Of a DNA stretch of 21,535 nt, positions 1-6,407 are shown piece by piece. The notes below the pieces were generated by a model, which saw only the letters and a program-made list of their open reading frames with translations, ran no database searches and was not told the DNA's origin. The DNA lies in NCBI GenBank assembly GCA_028276145.1, contig JAPYWX010000007.1, positions 1 to 21,535 of the forward strand, given 5' to 3'. The translations under genes were made by a program, and so were the position numbers. Numbering within the stretch: position 1 is the stretch's first letter; every line of letters begins with the position of its first letter. This stretch comes from Spirochaetota bacterium (lineage in GTDB: Bacteria > Spirochaetota > Brevinematia > DTOW01).

Positions 1-600
1 ATTTTCCCCCTCCTTTTTGTCCTCTATTAGGAAAGTTATGATTTTGTATATTTTTTCAGAGTACTCTTCTTTGATTATGTTCATTTCTTCCTTACTTACT
101 TCTTCAGATTCAAGCCTCATTTTCATGTACATAAAGCCAATTACTAGATTTATGAGTATTGATTGGTCAATGAATGAAAGATGATAGTTTTGATTGAATT
201 CTTCCTTTACTTTTTCTACTACTTGGTCAAAAACAAAAGATATCGTCTCGTTTATAGTTGTGCCTATTTTGCCACTATGAGTAAAACTCTCCCTTGTGAA
301 AATTTTTATAACATCAATGTTATTGTCTATGTAGTCAATAGCCTTTTTTACTATCTCTTTGATGAATTCTCTATGATCATTGAACTTTGATATATCAATT
401 CCCTCAACAATATTTGAGAAGTCATTAACACTTTTTCTTATAAGGCTACTCAATAACCCATACTTACTTGAAAAGTAATAATAGATCATTGCTTTATTTA
501 TGCTTGCTAGATTGGCAATTTCATCAACGGAAGTTGCATCAAATCCCTTTTCAGCAAACAACTTTATGGCTGCATTTATTATCTTCTCCTTTGCATCCAT
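1..600 (-). CDS. TetR/AcrR-family transcriptional regulator (C-terminus beyond window)
   Basis: The minus-strand frame is open from an ATG at 598-600 to the window edge, giving at least 200 residues, so the C-terminus is missing. Residues 1-50 have the TetR N-terminal layout: a first helix with the AxxLFAEKGF pattern (11-20), then a helix-turn-helix at about 24-43 (TSVDEIA, INKAMIYYYF) ending in the typical YYYF and KYGLL. The rest is helical and lacks recognisable ligand-site motifs, so the effector and targets are unknown. An SD (AAGGAG, about 607-612) sits 7 bases before the ATG. A palindrome over the predicted transcription start suggests autorepression, as is usual in this family. The regulated transporter or enzyme would lie left of the window. 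The family call is secure; the function is not. Confidence 0.85.
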   Translation of the reverse strand, partial: MDAKEKIINAAIKLFAEKGFDATSVDEIANLASINKAMIYYYFSSKYGLLSSLIRKSVNDFSNIVEGIDISKFNDHREFIKEIVKKAIDYIDNNIDVIKIFTRESFTHSGKIGTTINETISFVFDQVVEKVKEEFNQNYHLSFIDQSILINLVIGFMYMKMRLESEEVSKEEMNIIKEEYSEKIYKIITFLIEDKKEGEN

Positions 601-615
601 GGGGTTCTCCTTTAA

Positions 616-631
616 TTAACTAACTAGTTAA
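616..631. promoter_or_regulatory. Palindromic operator for the TetR regulator
   Basis: TTAACTA (616-622) and TAGTTAA (625-631) form a perfect 7-bp inverted repeat with a 2-bp spacer. It lies between the predicted -10 box (633-638, minus strand) and the tetR start codon and covers the expected transcription start. Its size and placement match TetR-family autoregulatory operators. Binding by this protein is inferred. Confidence 0.5.
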
Positions 632-632
632 T

Positions 633-661
633 ATAATAAAAAAATTCTTTTTGGATTTCAA
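633..661 (-). promoter_or_regulatory. Promoter of the tetR gene
   Basis: On the minus strand, TTGAAA (661-656) is followed after 17 bases by TATTAT (638-633). Transcription would begin near 626, inside the palindrome. Confidence 0.55.
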
Positions 662-778
662 ATTTTTCTATGTGTTACAGCGCTTAGGAAATTTTTAGGA
701 GTACTTTGAATAGAGATTTGCTTAAGTGCATTATCTTAGGTAGTGATGCCATTCTGATTGGTTAGAGAGAATTTTATA

Positions 779-791
779 GTGATTTAATCAC
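779..791. promoter_or_regulatory. Palindrome upstream of gap, possible operator
   Basis: GTGATT-T-AATCAC is a perfect 6-bp inverted repeat with a 1-bp centre, 94 bases before the gap start. A weak promoter follows (TG-T-TATTTT at 815-823, an extended -10 with a poor -35). It resembles CRP/FNR-type half-sites, but the spacing differs from the FNR consensus, so no regulator is assigned. I see nothing else in the 601-884 gap apart from the gap SD. Confidence 0.25.
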
Positions 792-884
792 GTTTAAAAG
801 TAGTTAGGATATGCTGTTATTTTATGTATTATTGAAATTTTTTCAAATTTTCTTTAAAAATATCTTAAACAAAGGGGGTTGATT

Positions 885-1958
885 ATGGCTGTTAAAGTTG
901 CGATAAATGGTTTTGGAAGGATTGGTAGGCTTGCCTTCAAAGCTTTAGTCGAGCAAGGTCTCCTAGGTAAGGAGATAGATGTTGTTGCTGTTGTTGATAT
1001 AGTGAATGAAGCTGATTATTTCATCTATCAGCTAAAATATGATTCTGTTCACGGTAGATGGGATAGAGATTTGAGAGCTGAGAAGAGCTCTCCATCGGCT
1101 GAGTATAATGATGTTTTGGTTGTTGATGGAAACAAAATAAAGTGCATACTTGCACCGAAAGAGGGTCTAAGCAAGTTGCCATGGGGTGAGCTTGGTGTTG
1201 ATTATGTTATTGAATCTACTGGTTTGTTTACTGATTCCGAAAAAGCAAAGGGACACCTTGAAGCTGGGGCTAAGAAGGTTATAATTACTGCTCCTGCAAA
1301 AGGTGATGTCAAGACATTTGTTATGGGTGTTAACCATGAGGAATATGATCCTTCAAAGCATCATATTGTTTCAAATGCTTCTTGTACAACAAACTGCCTT
1401 GCACCTATAGTTCATGTTTTGATTAAAGAAGGTATTGGAATTGAGACAGGATTGATGACAACAATTCACGCTTATACAGCTACCCAGAAGACGGTTGACG
1501 GTCCTTCAAAGAAGGATTGGAGAGGTGGTAGGGCTGCTGCTATTAATATTATCCCATCTACAACTGGTGCTGCTAAAGCTGTTGGTGAGGTTATACCAGC
1601 TGTAAAAGGTAAGCTAACTGGTATGTCTTTCAGGGTTCCTGTTGCCGATGTTTCTGTTGTTGACCTAACATTTAGAAGTGAAAAAGAGACATCAATTGAA
1701 GAGATTGATGCTCTTCTAAAGAAGGCTTCAGAAACTTATCTCAAAGGAATTCTAGGATATACGAACGACGAAGTGGTTTCTAGTGACTTCATACATGATT
1801 CAAGATCTTCAATCTACGATTCATTGGCAACTCTACAGAATAACCTAAAAGGTGAAAAGAGGTTCTTCAAGATTGTTTCTTGGTATGATAACGAGTGGGG
1901 TTATTCCAACAGAGTTATAGATTTGCTTAAGTACATGATTTCAAAGGATAAGAAGTAA
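885..1958 (+). CDS. gap: Glyceraldehyde-3-phosphate dehydrogenase, type I
   Basis: Cytosolic glycolytic enzyme that converts glyceraldehyde-3-phosphate, NAD+ and phosphate to 1,3-bisphosphoglycerate. I chose ATG 885 (357 aa) because AAAGGGGG (871-878) lies 6 bases upstream; a TTG two codons earlier is in frame but too close to the SD. Visible are the Rossmann NGFGRIGR (residues 8-15), catalytic Cys167 in SNASCTTNC, the TGAAKAVG phosphate-site segment and the C-terminal WYDNEWGYS motif. It is about 20 residues longer than the usual 335: an insertion around residues 64-88 (SPSAEYNDVLVVDGNKIKC) and a GILGYT/DDE-type segment match, from memory, the kinetoplastid glycosomal and spirochaete forms. 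pgk follows after 80 bases, so this is a glycolytic gene pair. Confidence 0.97.
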   Translation: MAVKVAINGFGRIGRLAFKALVEQGLLGKEIDVVAVVDIVNEADYFIYQLKYDSVHGRWDRDLRAEKSSPSAEYNDVLVVDGNKIKCILAPKEGLSKLPWGELGVDYVIESTGLFTDSEKAKGHLEAGAKKVIITAPAKGDVKTFVMGVNHEEYDPSKHHIVSNASCTTNCLAPIVHVLIKEGIGIETGLMTTIHAYTATQKTVDGPSKKDWRGGRAAAINIIPSTTGAAKAVGEVIPAVKGKLTGMSFRVPVADVSVVDLTFRSEKETSIEEIDALLKKASETYLKGILGYTNDEVVSSDFIHDSRSSIYDSLATLQNNLKGEKRFFKIVSWYDNEWGYSNRVIDLLKYMISKDKK

Positions 1959-1969
1959 ATAGTATTTTT

Positions 1970-1990
1970 AAGGGGGACGAAGTCCCCCTT
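1970..1990 (+). terminator. Strong hairpin between gap and pgk
   Basis: AAGGGGGAC (1970-1978) and GTCCCCCTT (1982-1990) form a perfect 9-bp stem with a GAA loop, 11 bases after the gap stop. No T-run follows (CTATAAATTT), so it may be a leaky terminator, a processing site or an mRNA-stabilising structure that uncouples gap and pgk levels. Confidence 0.45.
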
Positions 1991-1991
1991 C

Positions 1992-2025
1992 TATAAATTT
2001 CATTGAAATATAAATTTCATTGAAA
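1992..2025 (+). repeat. Perfect tandem duplication of a 17-bp unit
   Basis: TATAAATTTCATTGAAA occurs twice back to back (1992-2008 and 2009-2025), directly before the pgk SD (AAGGGAGG). Each unit contains the inverted repeat TTTCA-T-TGAAA. It could be two copies of an operator or a simple slippage duplication. Confidence 0.8.
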
Positions 2026-2038
2026 AGGGAGGTAAGTT

Positions 2039-3238
2039 ATGGCTAAAAAGAAAGTTAGTGATATAGATGTTTCTGGAAAGAAGGTTTTTGTTAGAGTTGA
2101 CTACAATGTCCCTATGGATTCGAATGGTAACATTACTGACTACACGAGGATAGATGCTTCTTTACCTACTTTGAGATATCTACTTGAAAAAGGAGCTTCT
2201 GTAATACTTGCTAGCCATTTGGGAAGACCAAAAGGTAGAGATCCTAAGTATAGTTTGTTACCGGTTCAAAAAGCTTTGTCTGAGAGGTTAGGAGTTAACG
2301 TCAAGTTTGTTCCTGATTGTATTGGTGAGGAAGTCAAGAAGGAAATAGCAAACTTGAAGCCTGGGGAAGTTTTGTTATTGGAGAATGTTAGGTTCTACAA
2401 GGAAGAGGAATCTAATGATGAGAACTTTGCTAAGCAGTGGGCTGATTTGGTAGATGTCTATGTTTGTGATGCTTTTGGTAGTGTTCACAGAGCACATGCA
2501 TCAGTTGAAGCTTTGCCTAGAATCATGAAGCAGCAAGGTAAACCGGCTGTGGCTGGATTTTTGGTTGAAAAGGAATTGGAATATCTTGATAATGCTATAT
2601 CAAATCCAAAGAGACCTTTTGCAGCAATATTGGGTGGCTCAAAGGTATCTACAAAAATAGGAGTTATAGAATCGCTCTTACAGAAGGTTGATAAGCTTCT
2701 CATTGGTGGTGGAATGATGTTTACATTCTACAAGGCGATGGGGTTGGATGTTGGTAATTCTCTCCTTGAGAAAGAATATGTTTCAACTGCTTTTGAGATA
2801 CTACAGAAGGCAAAGGAAAAAGGTGTAGAGATAATCCTACCAGTTGATGTTGTTGTTACTGACAATATAGAGAATCCTCAGAAGATAAAAGTTGTTGCTA
2901 AGAATGAGATACCTGCAGATATGATAGGTGTTGATATTGGGCCTGCAACTATAAAGTTGTTCTCTGATGAACTAAAGAATTGTAAGACTATATTCTGGAA
3001 TGGTCCTCTTGGAGTATTTGAGAAAGATGAGTTTGCTAAGGGTACCATAGAGATAGCAAAGGTTTTAGCTAATCTGAAGGATGCTGTTAAGATCATAGGT
3101 GGTGGTGACTCTGCTGCTGCAGTTGCGAAGGCTGGTGTTGAAAGCAAGATGACACATATTTCAACTGGTGGTGGTGCTTCACTAGAGTTCATTGAAGGTA
3201 AGCCATTGCCTGGTATCGTTGTTTTAGACGATAAATAA
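2039..3238 (+). CDS. pgk: Phosphoglycerate kinase
   Basis: Transfers the phosphate of 1,3-bisphosphoglycerate to ADP in glycolysis, acting directly downstream of GAPDH. At 399 aa it has the family length. Visible are the RVDYNVP motif (residues 20-26, substrate site), the basic-patch segment SHLGRPKG, LLLENVRFY, DAFGSVHRAHASV, the hinge region GGSKVSTKI, and the C-terminal nucleotide site with FWNGPLGVFE and the glycine-rich GGGDSAAAV and STGGGASLEF. The SD AAGGGAGG (2026-2032) is 7 bases upstream of the ATG. Because the tandem repeat and the hairpin lie in the 80-base gap after gap, pgk may have its own promoter or processed 5' end as well as read-through from gap. Its stop codon lies inside the left flank of a strong terminator. 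Confidence 0.98.
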   Translation: MAKKKVSDIDVSGKKVFVRVDYNVPMDSNGNITDYTRIDASLPTLRYLLEKGASVILASHLGRPKGRDPKYSLLPVQKALSERLGVNVKFVPDCIGEEVKKEIANLKPGEVLLLENVRFYKEEESNDENFAKQWADLVDVYVCDAFGSVHRAHASVEALPRIMKQQGKPAVAGFLVEKELEYLDNAISNPKRPFAAILGGSKVSTKIGVIESLLQKVDKLLIGGGMMFTFYKAMGLDVGNSLLEKEYVSTAFEILQKAKEKGVEIILPVDVVVTDNIENPQKIKVVAKNEIPADMIGVDIGPATIKLFSDELKNCKTIFWNGPLGVFEKDEFAKGTIEIAKVLANLKDAVKIIGGGDSAAAVAKAGVESKMTHISTGGGASLEFIEGKPLPGIVVLDDK

Positions 3239-3262
3239 GGGGTTTTCTTAAACCCCTTTTTT
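3237..3262 (+). terminator. Intrinsic terminator after pgk
   Basis: GGGGTTT (3239-3245), loop TCTT and AAACCCC (3250-3256) are followed by six T (3257-3262). Flanking AA/TT can extend the stem into the pgk stop codon. This is a textbook Rho-independent terminator. Confidence 0.88.
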
Positions 3263-3268
3263 CAATTG

Positions 3269-4225
3269 ATGAGATCTTATTTTTCGTTTGTTAAATCTAG
3301 GTTTTTTTCAAACAAGCTAGGTGTTATCGGATTTGTGGTTATTTTTTTCTTGGTTTTTGTTGCTGTTTTTGCTGACTTCATCGCTAACGATAAGCCGATA
3401 CTTTGTATCGTTAATGGGAAGTTATACTTCCCAGTTTTTTATGATAAAGTTAATTACTCAAGCGCATCTTTTAAAATAATGCCAATAGTGCCGTATAGCC
3501 CTTATAAGATGGATTTTAGTAGTAAGCTTTTGCCACCATTTAGTAAACATCTTTTGGGCACTGATGATTTGGGTAGGGATGTCCTGGCTAGAATAATACA
3601 TGGGACTAGGGTTTCTATTACGGTTGGTATAGTAGCTATGGGTACGGCTTTTGTTATAGGCGTTATTTTGGGACTTTTGGCAGGTTATTACGGTGGGATT
3701 GTTGATATAATCATCTCAAAGCTCATAGAAGTTGTTATGACCTTTCCTACGTTGTTTCTGATTTTGACTATATTAGCGTTTCTGCCGCCGAATATATACA
3801 ATATAATGTTCGTTATTGGGCTTACTGGGTGGACGGGAGTAGCTAGGCTCGTAAGAGCAGAAACTTTTAAGGTAATGAGTTCTGATTTTGTGAAGATTTC
3901 TAAGGTTATGGGTGCTCCAGATATATATATAATGTTTAGACATGTCCTTATAAATGCCATTAACCCGGCTGTTGTTTCTTTGGTTTTCGGTGTAGCTGGG
4001 GCTATATTGGTTGAGTCTTCTTTGAGTTTTTTGGGGCTTGGTGTACAGCCGCCTATGCCAAGTTGGGGTAATATTCTTTTGACGGGTAGTCAGTATATTG
4101 ATTATGCCTGGTGGCTTGCTCTGTTCCCAGGGGTGGCTATCTTTATAACTGTTACATCTCTCAACCTCTTAGGAGAAGCTCTGAGGGATGCCATGGATCC
4201 CCGAGTTGTTATTGAATCTGCCTAA
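3269..4225 (+). CDS. ABC transporter permease, OppC/DppC/YejE-like
   Basis: Inner-membrane permease of the peptide/nickel ABC family (binding-protein-dependent transport, MetI-like fold), 318 aa from ATG 3269; an in-frame TTG directly before it is less likely. A first membrane helix (about 17-38) is followed by a periplasmic loop with NDKP and GKLYFP, a feature I recall in YejE/OppC proteins. Then come HLLGTDDLGRDVLARII, several hydrophobic helices and the cytoplasmic EAA-type loop with VMGAP and FRHVLINAINP, ending near LNLLGEALRDAMDPR. No partner permease, ATPase or binding protein lies in the window, so the substrate cannot be named. There is no SD, and the start is 6 bases after the pgk terminator T-run, so how it is expressed is unclear. 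Confidence 0.9.
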   Translation: MRSYFSFVKSRFFSNKLGVIGFVVIFFLVFVAVFADFIANDKPILCIVNGKLYFPVFYDKVNYSSASFKIMPIVPYSPYKMDFSSKLLPPFSKHLLGTDDLGRDVLARIIHGTRVSITVGIVAMGTAFVIGVILGLLAGYYGGIVDIIISKLIEVVMTFPTLFLILTILAFLPPNIYNIMFVIGLTGWTGVARLVRAETFKVMSSDFVKISKVMGAPDIYIMFRHVLINAINPAVVSLVFGVAGAILVESSLSFLGLGVQPPMPSWGNILLTGSQYIDYAWWLALFPGVAIFITVTSLNLLGEALRDAMDPRVVIESA

Positions 4226-4239
4226 ATGAAACTAATTTG

Positions 4240-4245
4240 TATAAT
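4240..4245 (+). promoter_or_regulatory. purQ: Possible -10 box for purQ
   Basis: A perfect TATAAT lies 17 bases before the purQ ATG in a 37-base gap. The -35 region is poor (no TTGACA-like hexamer at 17-18 bp). Transcription would start about 11 bases before the ATG, matching the absence of a good SD. Confidence 0.35.
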
Positions 4246-4262
4246 CCTTCAAAATTTAAGTT

Positions 4263-4949
4263 ATGAAAAGGAGAGTAGGTGTTGTCGTATTCCCTGGTGT
4301 AAATTGTGATATGGATACGTATTATGTGATAAAAGATGTTCTCAAAGGTGATGTCAGGTATGTGTGGCATACAGAAACTGATTTGTCTGATTTGTCGTGT
4401 ATAGTTTTGCCTGGAGGATTCTCTTATGGTGATTACCTCAGGGCTGGTGGGCTAGCAAAATTCTCACCTGTTATGAGGGAAATAAAGAAAATGGCTGAAA
4501 AGGGATACCCTGTAATAGGAATATGTAATGGTTTCCAAATCTTAGTTGAAGCAGGGCTACTACCTGGGGCATTCCTAAAGAACAAAACTCTAACTTTTAT
4601 ATGTAAGATGCAATACATAAAAGTTGTGAATAACACTTCTATCTTTACAAAAGGTTACAAGAAGGGAGAGGTACTGAGGATACCTATTGCACATGGTGAA
4701 GGGAATTATTACCTTGATGGGGATACATTGAAAGAAGTTTTAGATAATGATCAAATTGCTTTCCAGTATTGTAGTGAAGATGGAACAGTAGGTGAAGAAT
4801 TTAATCCTAATGGGTCAACGTATCACATTGCAGGTATTTTGAATAAGAATAAGAATGTTTTAGGGATGATGCCACATCCAGAGAGAGCTTCAGAAATGAT
4901 CCTCGGCTCGGTAGATGGAGCAAAAATCTTAAAAGCTCTTGTGGATTAG
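4263..4949 (+). CDS. purQ: Phosphoribosylformylglycinamidine synthase, glutaminase subunit
   Basis: Class I glutamine amidotransferase subunit that supplies ammonia to PurL in the fourth step of purine synthesis (FGAR to FGAM). The 228 aa length is typical of the small, separate PurQ found with PurS and PurL. The catalytic triad is visible: Cys88 in GICNGFQIL, and His205 and Glu207 in MMPHPERA. The N-terminal FPGVNCD and VLPGGFSYGDYLRAGG are characteristic of PurQ over other GATases. No purS, purL or other pur gene is in the window, so it is separated from its partners here. The stop codon overlaps the stop of the convergent folD (4946-4949), leaving no room for a terminator between them. Confidence 0.95.
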   Translation: MKRRVGVVVFPGVNCDMDTYYVIKDVLKGDVRYVWHTETDLSDLSCIVLPGGFSYGDYLRAGGLAKFSPVMREIKKMAEKGYPVIGICNGFQILVEAGLLPGAFLKNKTLTFICKMQYIKVVNNTSIFTKGYKKGEVLRIPIAHGEGNYYLDGDTLKEVLDNDQIAFQYCSEDGTVGEEFNPNGSTYHIAGILNKNKNVLGMMPHPERASEMILGSVDGAKILKALVD

Positions 4950-5797
4950 CAACTTCTTCTAAAAAGTGCGAGATTAACGGTGTTTTCTAGAAGCATAGCT
5001 CTAGTCATTGGGCCTACTCCACCTGGCACAGGTGTTATGTAAGATGCAACTTCTTTGACATTCTCAAAGTCAACATCTCCAACTAATTTAGATTTTCCGT
5101 TTTCTTCTACTTTGTTTATACCTACATCAATTACTACTGCATCTTTTTTTATCATGTCAGCTTTAACAAAATTGGGTATACCTATTGCAGACACGAGTAT
5201 GTCTGCCTGCTTTGTTATCTCTGAAAGGTCTTTTGTTTTAGAATGGCATATTGTTACGGTAGCATTTCTATGTAGTAACATAATAGCCATAGGCTTACCG
5301 ACTATGTTACTCCTACCTAGAACTACAGCTCTTTTGCCTTCAACACTTATTCCGTAATGTTCAAGTAACCTTATAACCCCCTTTGGAGTACATGGCTCAA
5401 CAAAGGGTGTTCCTATCATCAATTTCCCAACGTTTTCGGGATGGAAACCGTCTACATCTTTGTAGGGGGATATCGCGTTTAGAATTTTGTTAGTGTTTAT
5501 GTGTTTGGGAAGAGGTAATTGAACAAGAATACCATCAATATCATCATCTTTATTCAAATTACCTATTAGCTCTAGAAGTTTTTCTTCTGGGGTGTCTTCA
5601 GGTAGGTGATAATCTTTTGGAGATATACCGACTTCAAGACACTCTTTCGTTTTGTTTCTTACATAGGTCAGAGAAGCAGGATCATTACCAACAAGTATTA
5701 CAGCTAAAGATGGACTAATCTTTTTTGACTCAATAATAGATTTAATATTGTCTTTAACTAGCTTAGAGACAATCTTGCCATCGATAATTTGGGCCAT
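4946..5797 (-). CDS. folD: Bifunctional methylene-THF dehydrogenase / methenyl-THF cyclohydrolase
   Basis: Cytosolic one-carbon enzyme interconverting 5,10-methylene-, 5,10-methenyl- and 10-formyl-tetrahydrofolate. The 283 aa length is standard. Visible are the catalytic-lysine segment YVRNKTKEC (family Tyr-x3-Lys), DGILVQLPLP, DVDGFHPENVG, the NAD(P) site VLGRSNIVGKPM and the C-terminal signature TPVPGGVGPMTRAMLLENT. The ATG is 2 bases after the rpmF stop and has no clear SD of its own, which points to translational coupling in a tRNA-Glu, rpmF, folD transcript. It converges on purQ, another pathway needing formyl-THF chemistry, with overlapping stop codons. Confidence 0.97.
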   Translation of the reverse strand: MAQIIDGKIVSKLVKDNIKSIIESKKISPSLAVILVGNDPASLTYVRNKTKECLEVGISPKDYHLPEDTPEEKLLELIGNLNKDDDIDGILVQLPLPKHINTNKILNAISPYKDVDGFHPENVGKLMIGTPFVEPCTPKGVIRLLEHYGISVEGKRAVVLGRSNIVGKPMAIMLLHRNATVTICHSKTKDLSEITKQADILVSAIGIPNFVKADMIKKDAVVIDVGINKVEENGKSKLVGDVDFENVKEVASYITPVPGGVGPMTRAMLLENTVNLALFRRSC

Positions 5798-5799
5798 GA

Positions 5800-6045
5800 T
5801 TAAATTTTGGTCTTGTTAAGTTCTTCCTGCTTTTTTCTTTTCCTGGCTTCTCTTATGGATAAATCTATGTATGTTACTCCTTTATATTTACCGCAATTAG
5901 GACAAACTCTATGAGGTAGCTTGTATTCTCCACACTCTTCGCACTTAACTAAAACTTCTTCAGGAAACGGTAGTGTATGATAGAAGACCCTAGTTCTTCT
6001 GTCTCTTACTCTTTGATAAGACTTTTTGTGCTTTGGAACACCCAT
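5800..6045 (-). CDS. rpmF: 50S ribosomal protein L32 (zinc-binding form)
   Basis: Small basic protein of the large ribosomal subunit, 81 aa. It begins MGVPKHKKSYQRVRDRR; the PKHK start and the four cysteines Cys35, Cys38, Cys48 and Cys51 (CEECG and CPNCG) mark the zinc-ribbon form of L32. It is longer than the usual roughly 60 aa because of a charged C-terminal tail (about residues 65-81, rich in Arg, Lys and Glu). An SD-like AGGGG lies 7 bases before the ATG. The gene starts only 21 bases after the 3' end of a tRNA-Glu on the same strand, and folD follows at once, so its mRNA 5' end probably comes from tRNA maturation. The more usual plsX/fabH neighbours are not adjacent here. Confidence 0.95.
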   Translation of the reverse strand: MGVPKHKKSYQRVRDRRTRVFYHTLPFPEEVLVKCEECGEYKLPHRVCPNCGKYKGVTYIDLSIREARKRKKQEELNKTKI

Positions 6046-6066
6046 ATATTACCCCTACTTTGTTTT

Positions 6067-6137
6067 CGCCCCCAAGGGGAATCGAACCCCTGCTACGGGA
6101 TTGAAAGCCCCGTGTCCTACCACTAGACGATGGGGGC
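6067..6137 (-). tRNA. tRNA-Glu (anticodon TTC)
   Basis: The minus strand folds into a full cloverleaf: acceptor stem GCCCCCA (6137-6131) with TGGGGGC (6074-6068) and discriminator G at 6067. The anticodon stem CGGGG/TCCCG has one G-T pair, loop CTTTCAA and anticodon TTC; the T-arm is AGGGG-TTCGATT-CCCCT. The CCA end is not encoded (AAAA follows), so it must be added enzymatically. Confidence 0.95.
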
Positions 6138-6159
6138 AAAACTTTTTTTTGTAGAACAA

Positions 6160-6189
6160 ATTCTAATAAATAAGTATAAGTTTTTTCAA
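6160..6189 (-). promoter_or_regulatory. Promoter of the tRNA-Glu / rpmF / folD unit
   Basis: On the minus strand TTGAAA (6189-6184), an 18-base spacer and TAGAAT (6165-6160) place the transcript start near 6153, about 16 bases before the mature tRNA. The remainder of the 6190-6371 gap holds only a short inverted repeat, AAGCAC-GGT-GTGCTT (6270-6284), of unknown meaning. Confidence 0.55.
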
Positions 6190-6371
6190 GAAACGATGAT
6201 TGTGTTGAAAAATAGTTCTTTCCTGTTATATAGTGATTAAAGGTGCTTATACACGTTCTCAACTACTTAAAGCACGGTGTGCTTAAATCAAAAATGCTAT
6301 ATAGTACAAAGTTTTTCAAGGGAGCTAGAATCAATAAGTTTATTAGGTTTTTTACTAAAATCCCAATCTAG

Positions 6372-6401
6372 TTGATTAATTACTTTGAATATAGCTATAA
6401 T
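6372..6401 (+). promoter_or_regulatory. Promoter giving a leaderless transcript
   Basis: TTGATT (6372-6377), 18 bases and a perfect TATAAT (6396-6401). The next gene's ATG begins 7 bases after the -10 box, where transcription normally starts, and no SD is present. Confidence 0.6.
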
Positions 6402-6407
6402 CTTTAG

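Noticed and set aside
181..390. 69-codon plus-strand frame near the left edge
   Set aside because: It lies entirely antisense to the TetR gene, whose frame is open over all 600 bases with family motifs.
5990..6262. 90-codon minus-strand frame covering the tRNA
   Set aside because: It reads through the tRNA-Glu cloverleaf and overlaps the rpmF start; a real tRNA there makes coding use implausible.
6270..6284. AAGCAC-GGT-GTGCTT inverted repeat as a terminator
   Set aside because: Short stem, no T-run on either strand and no gene ending nearby; left as an unexplained small repeat.
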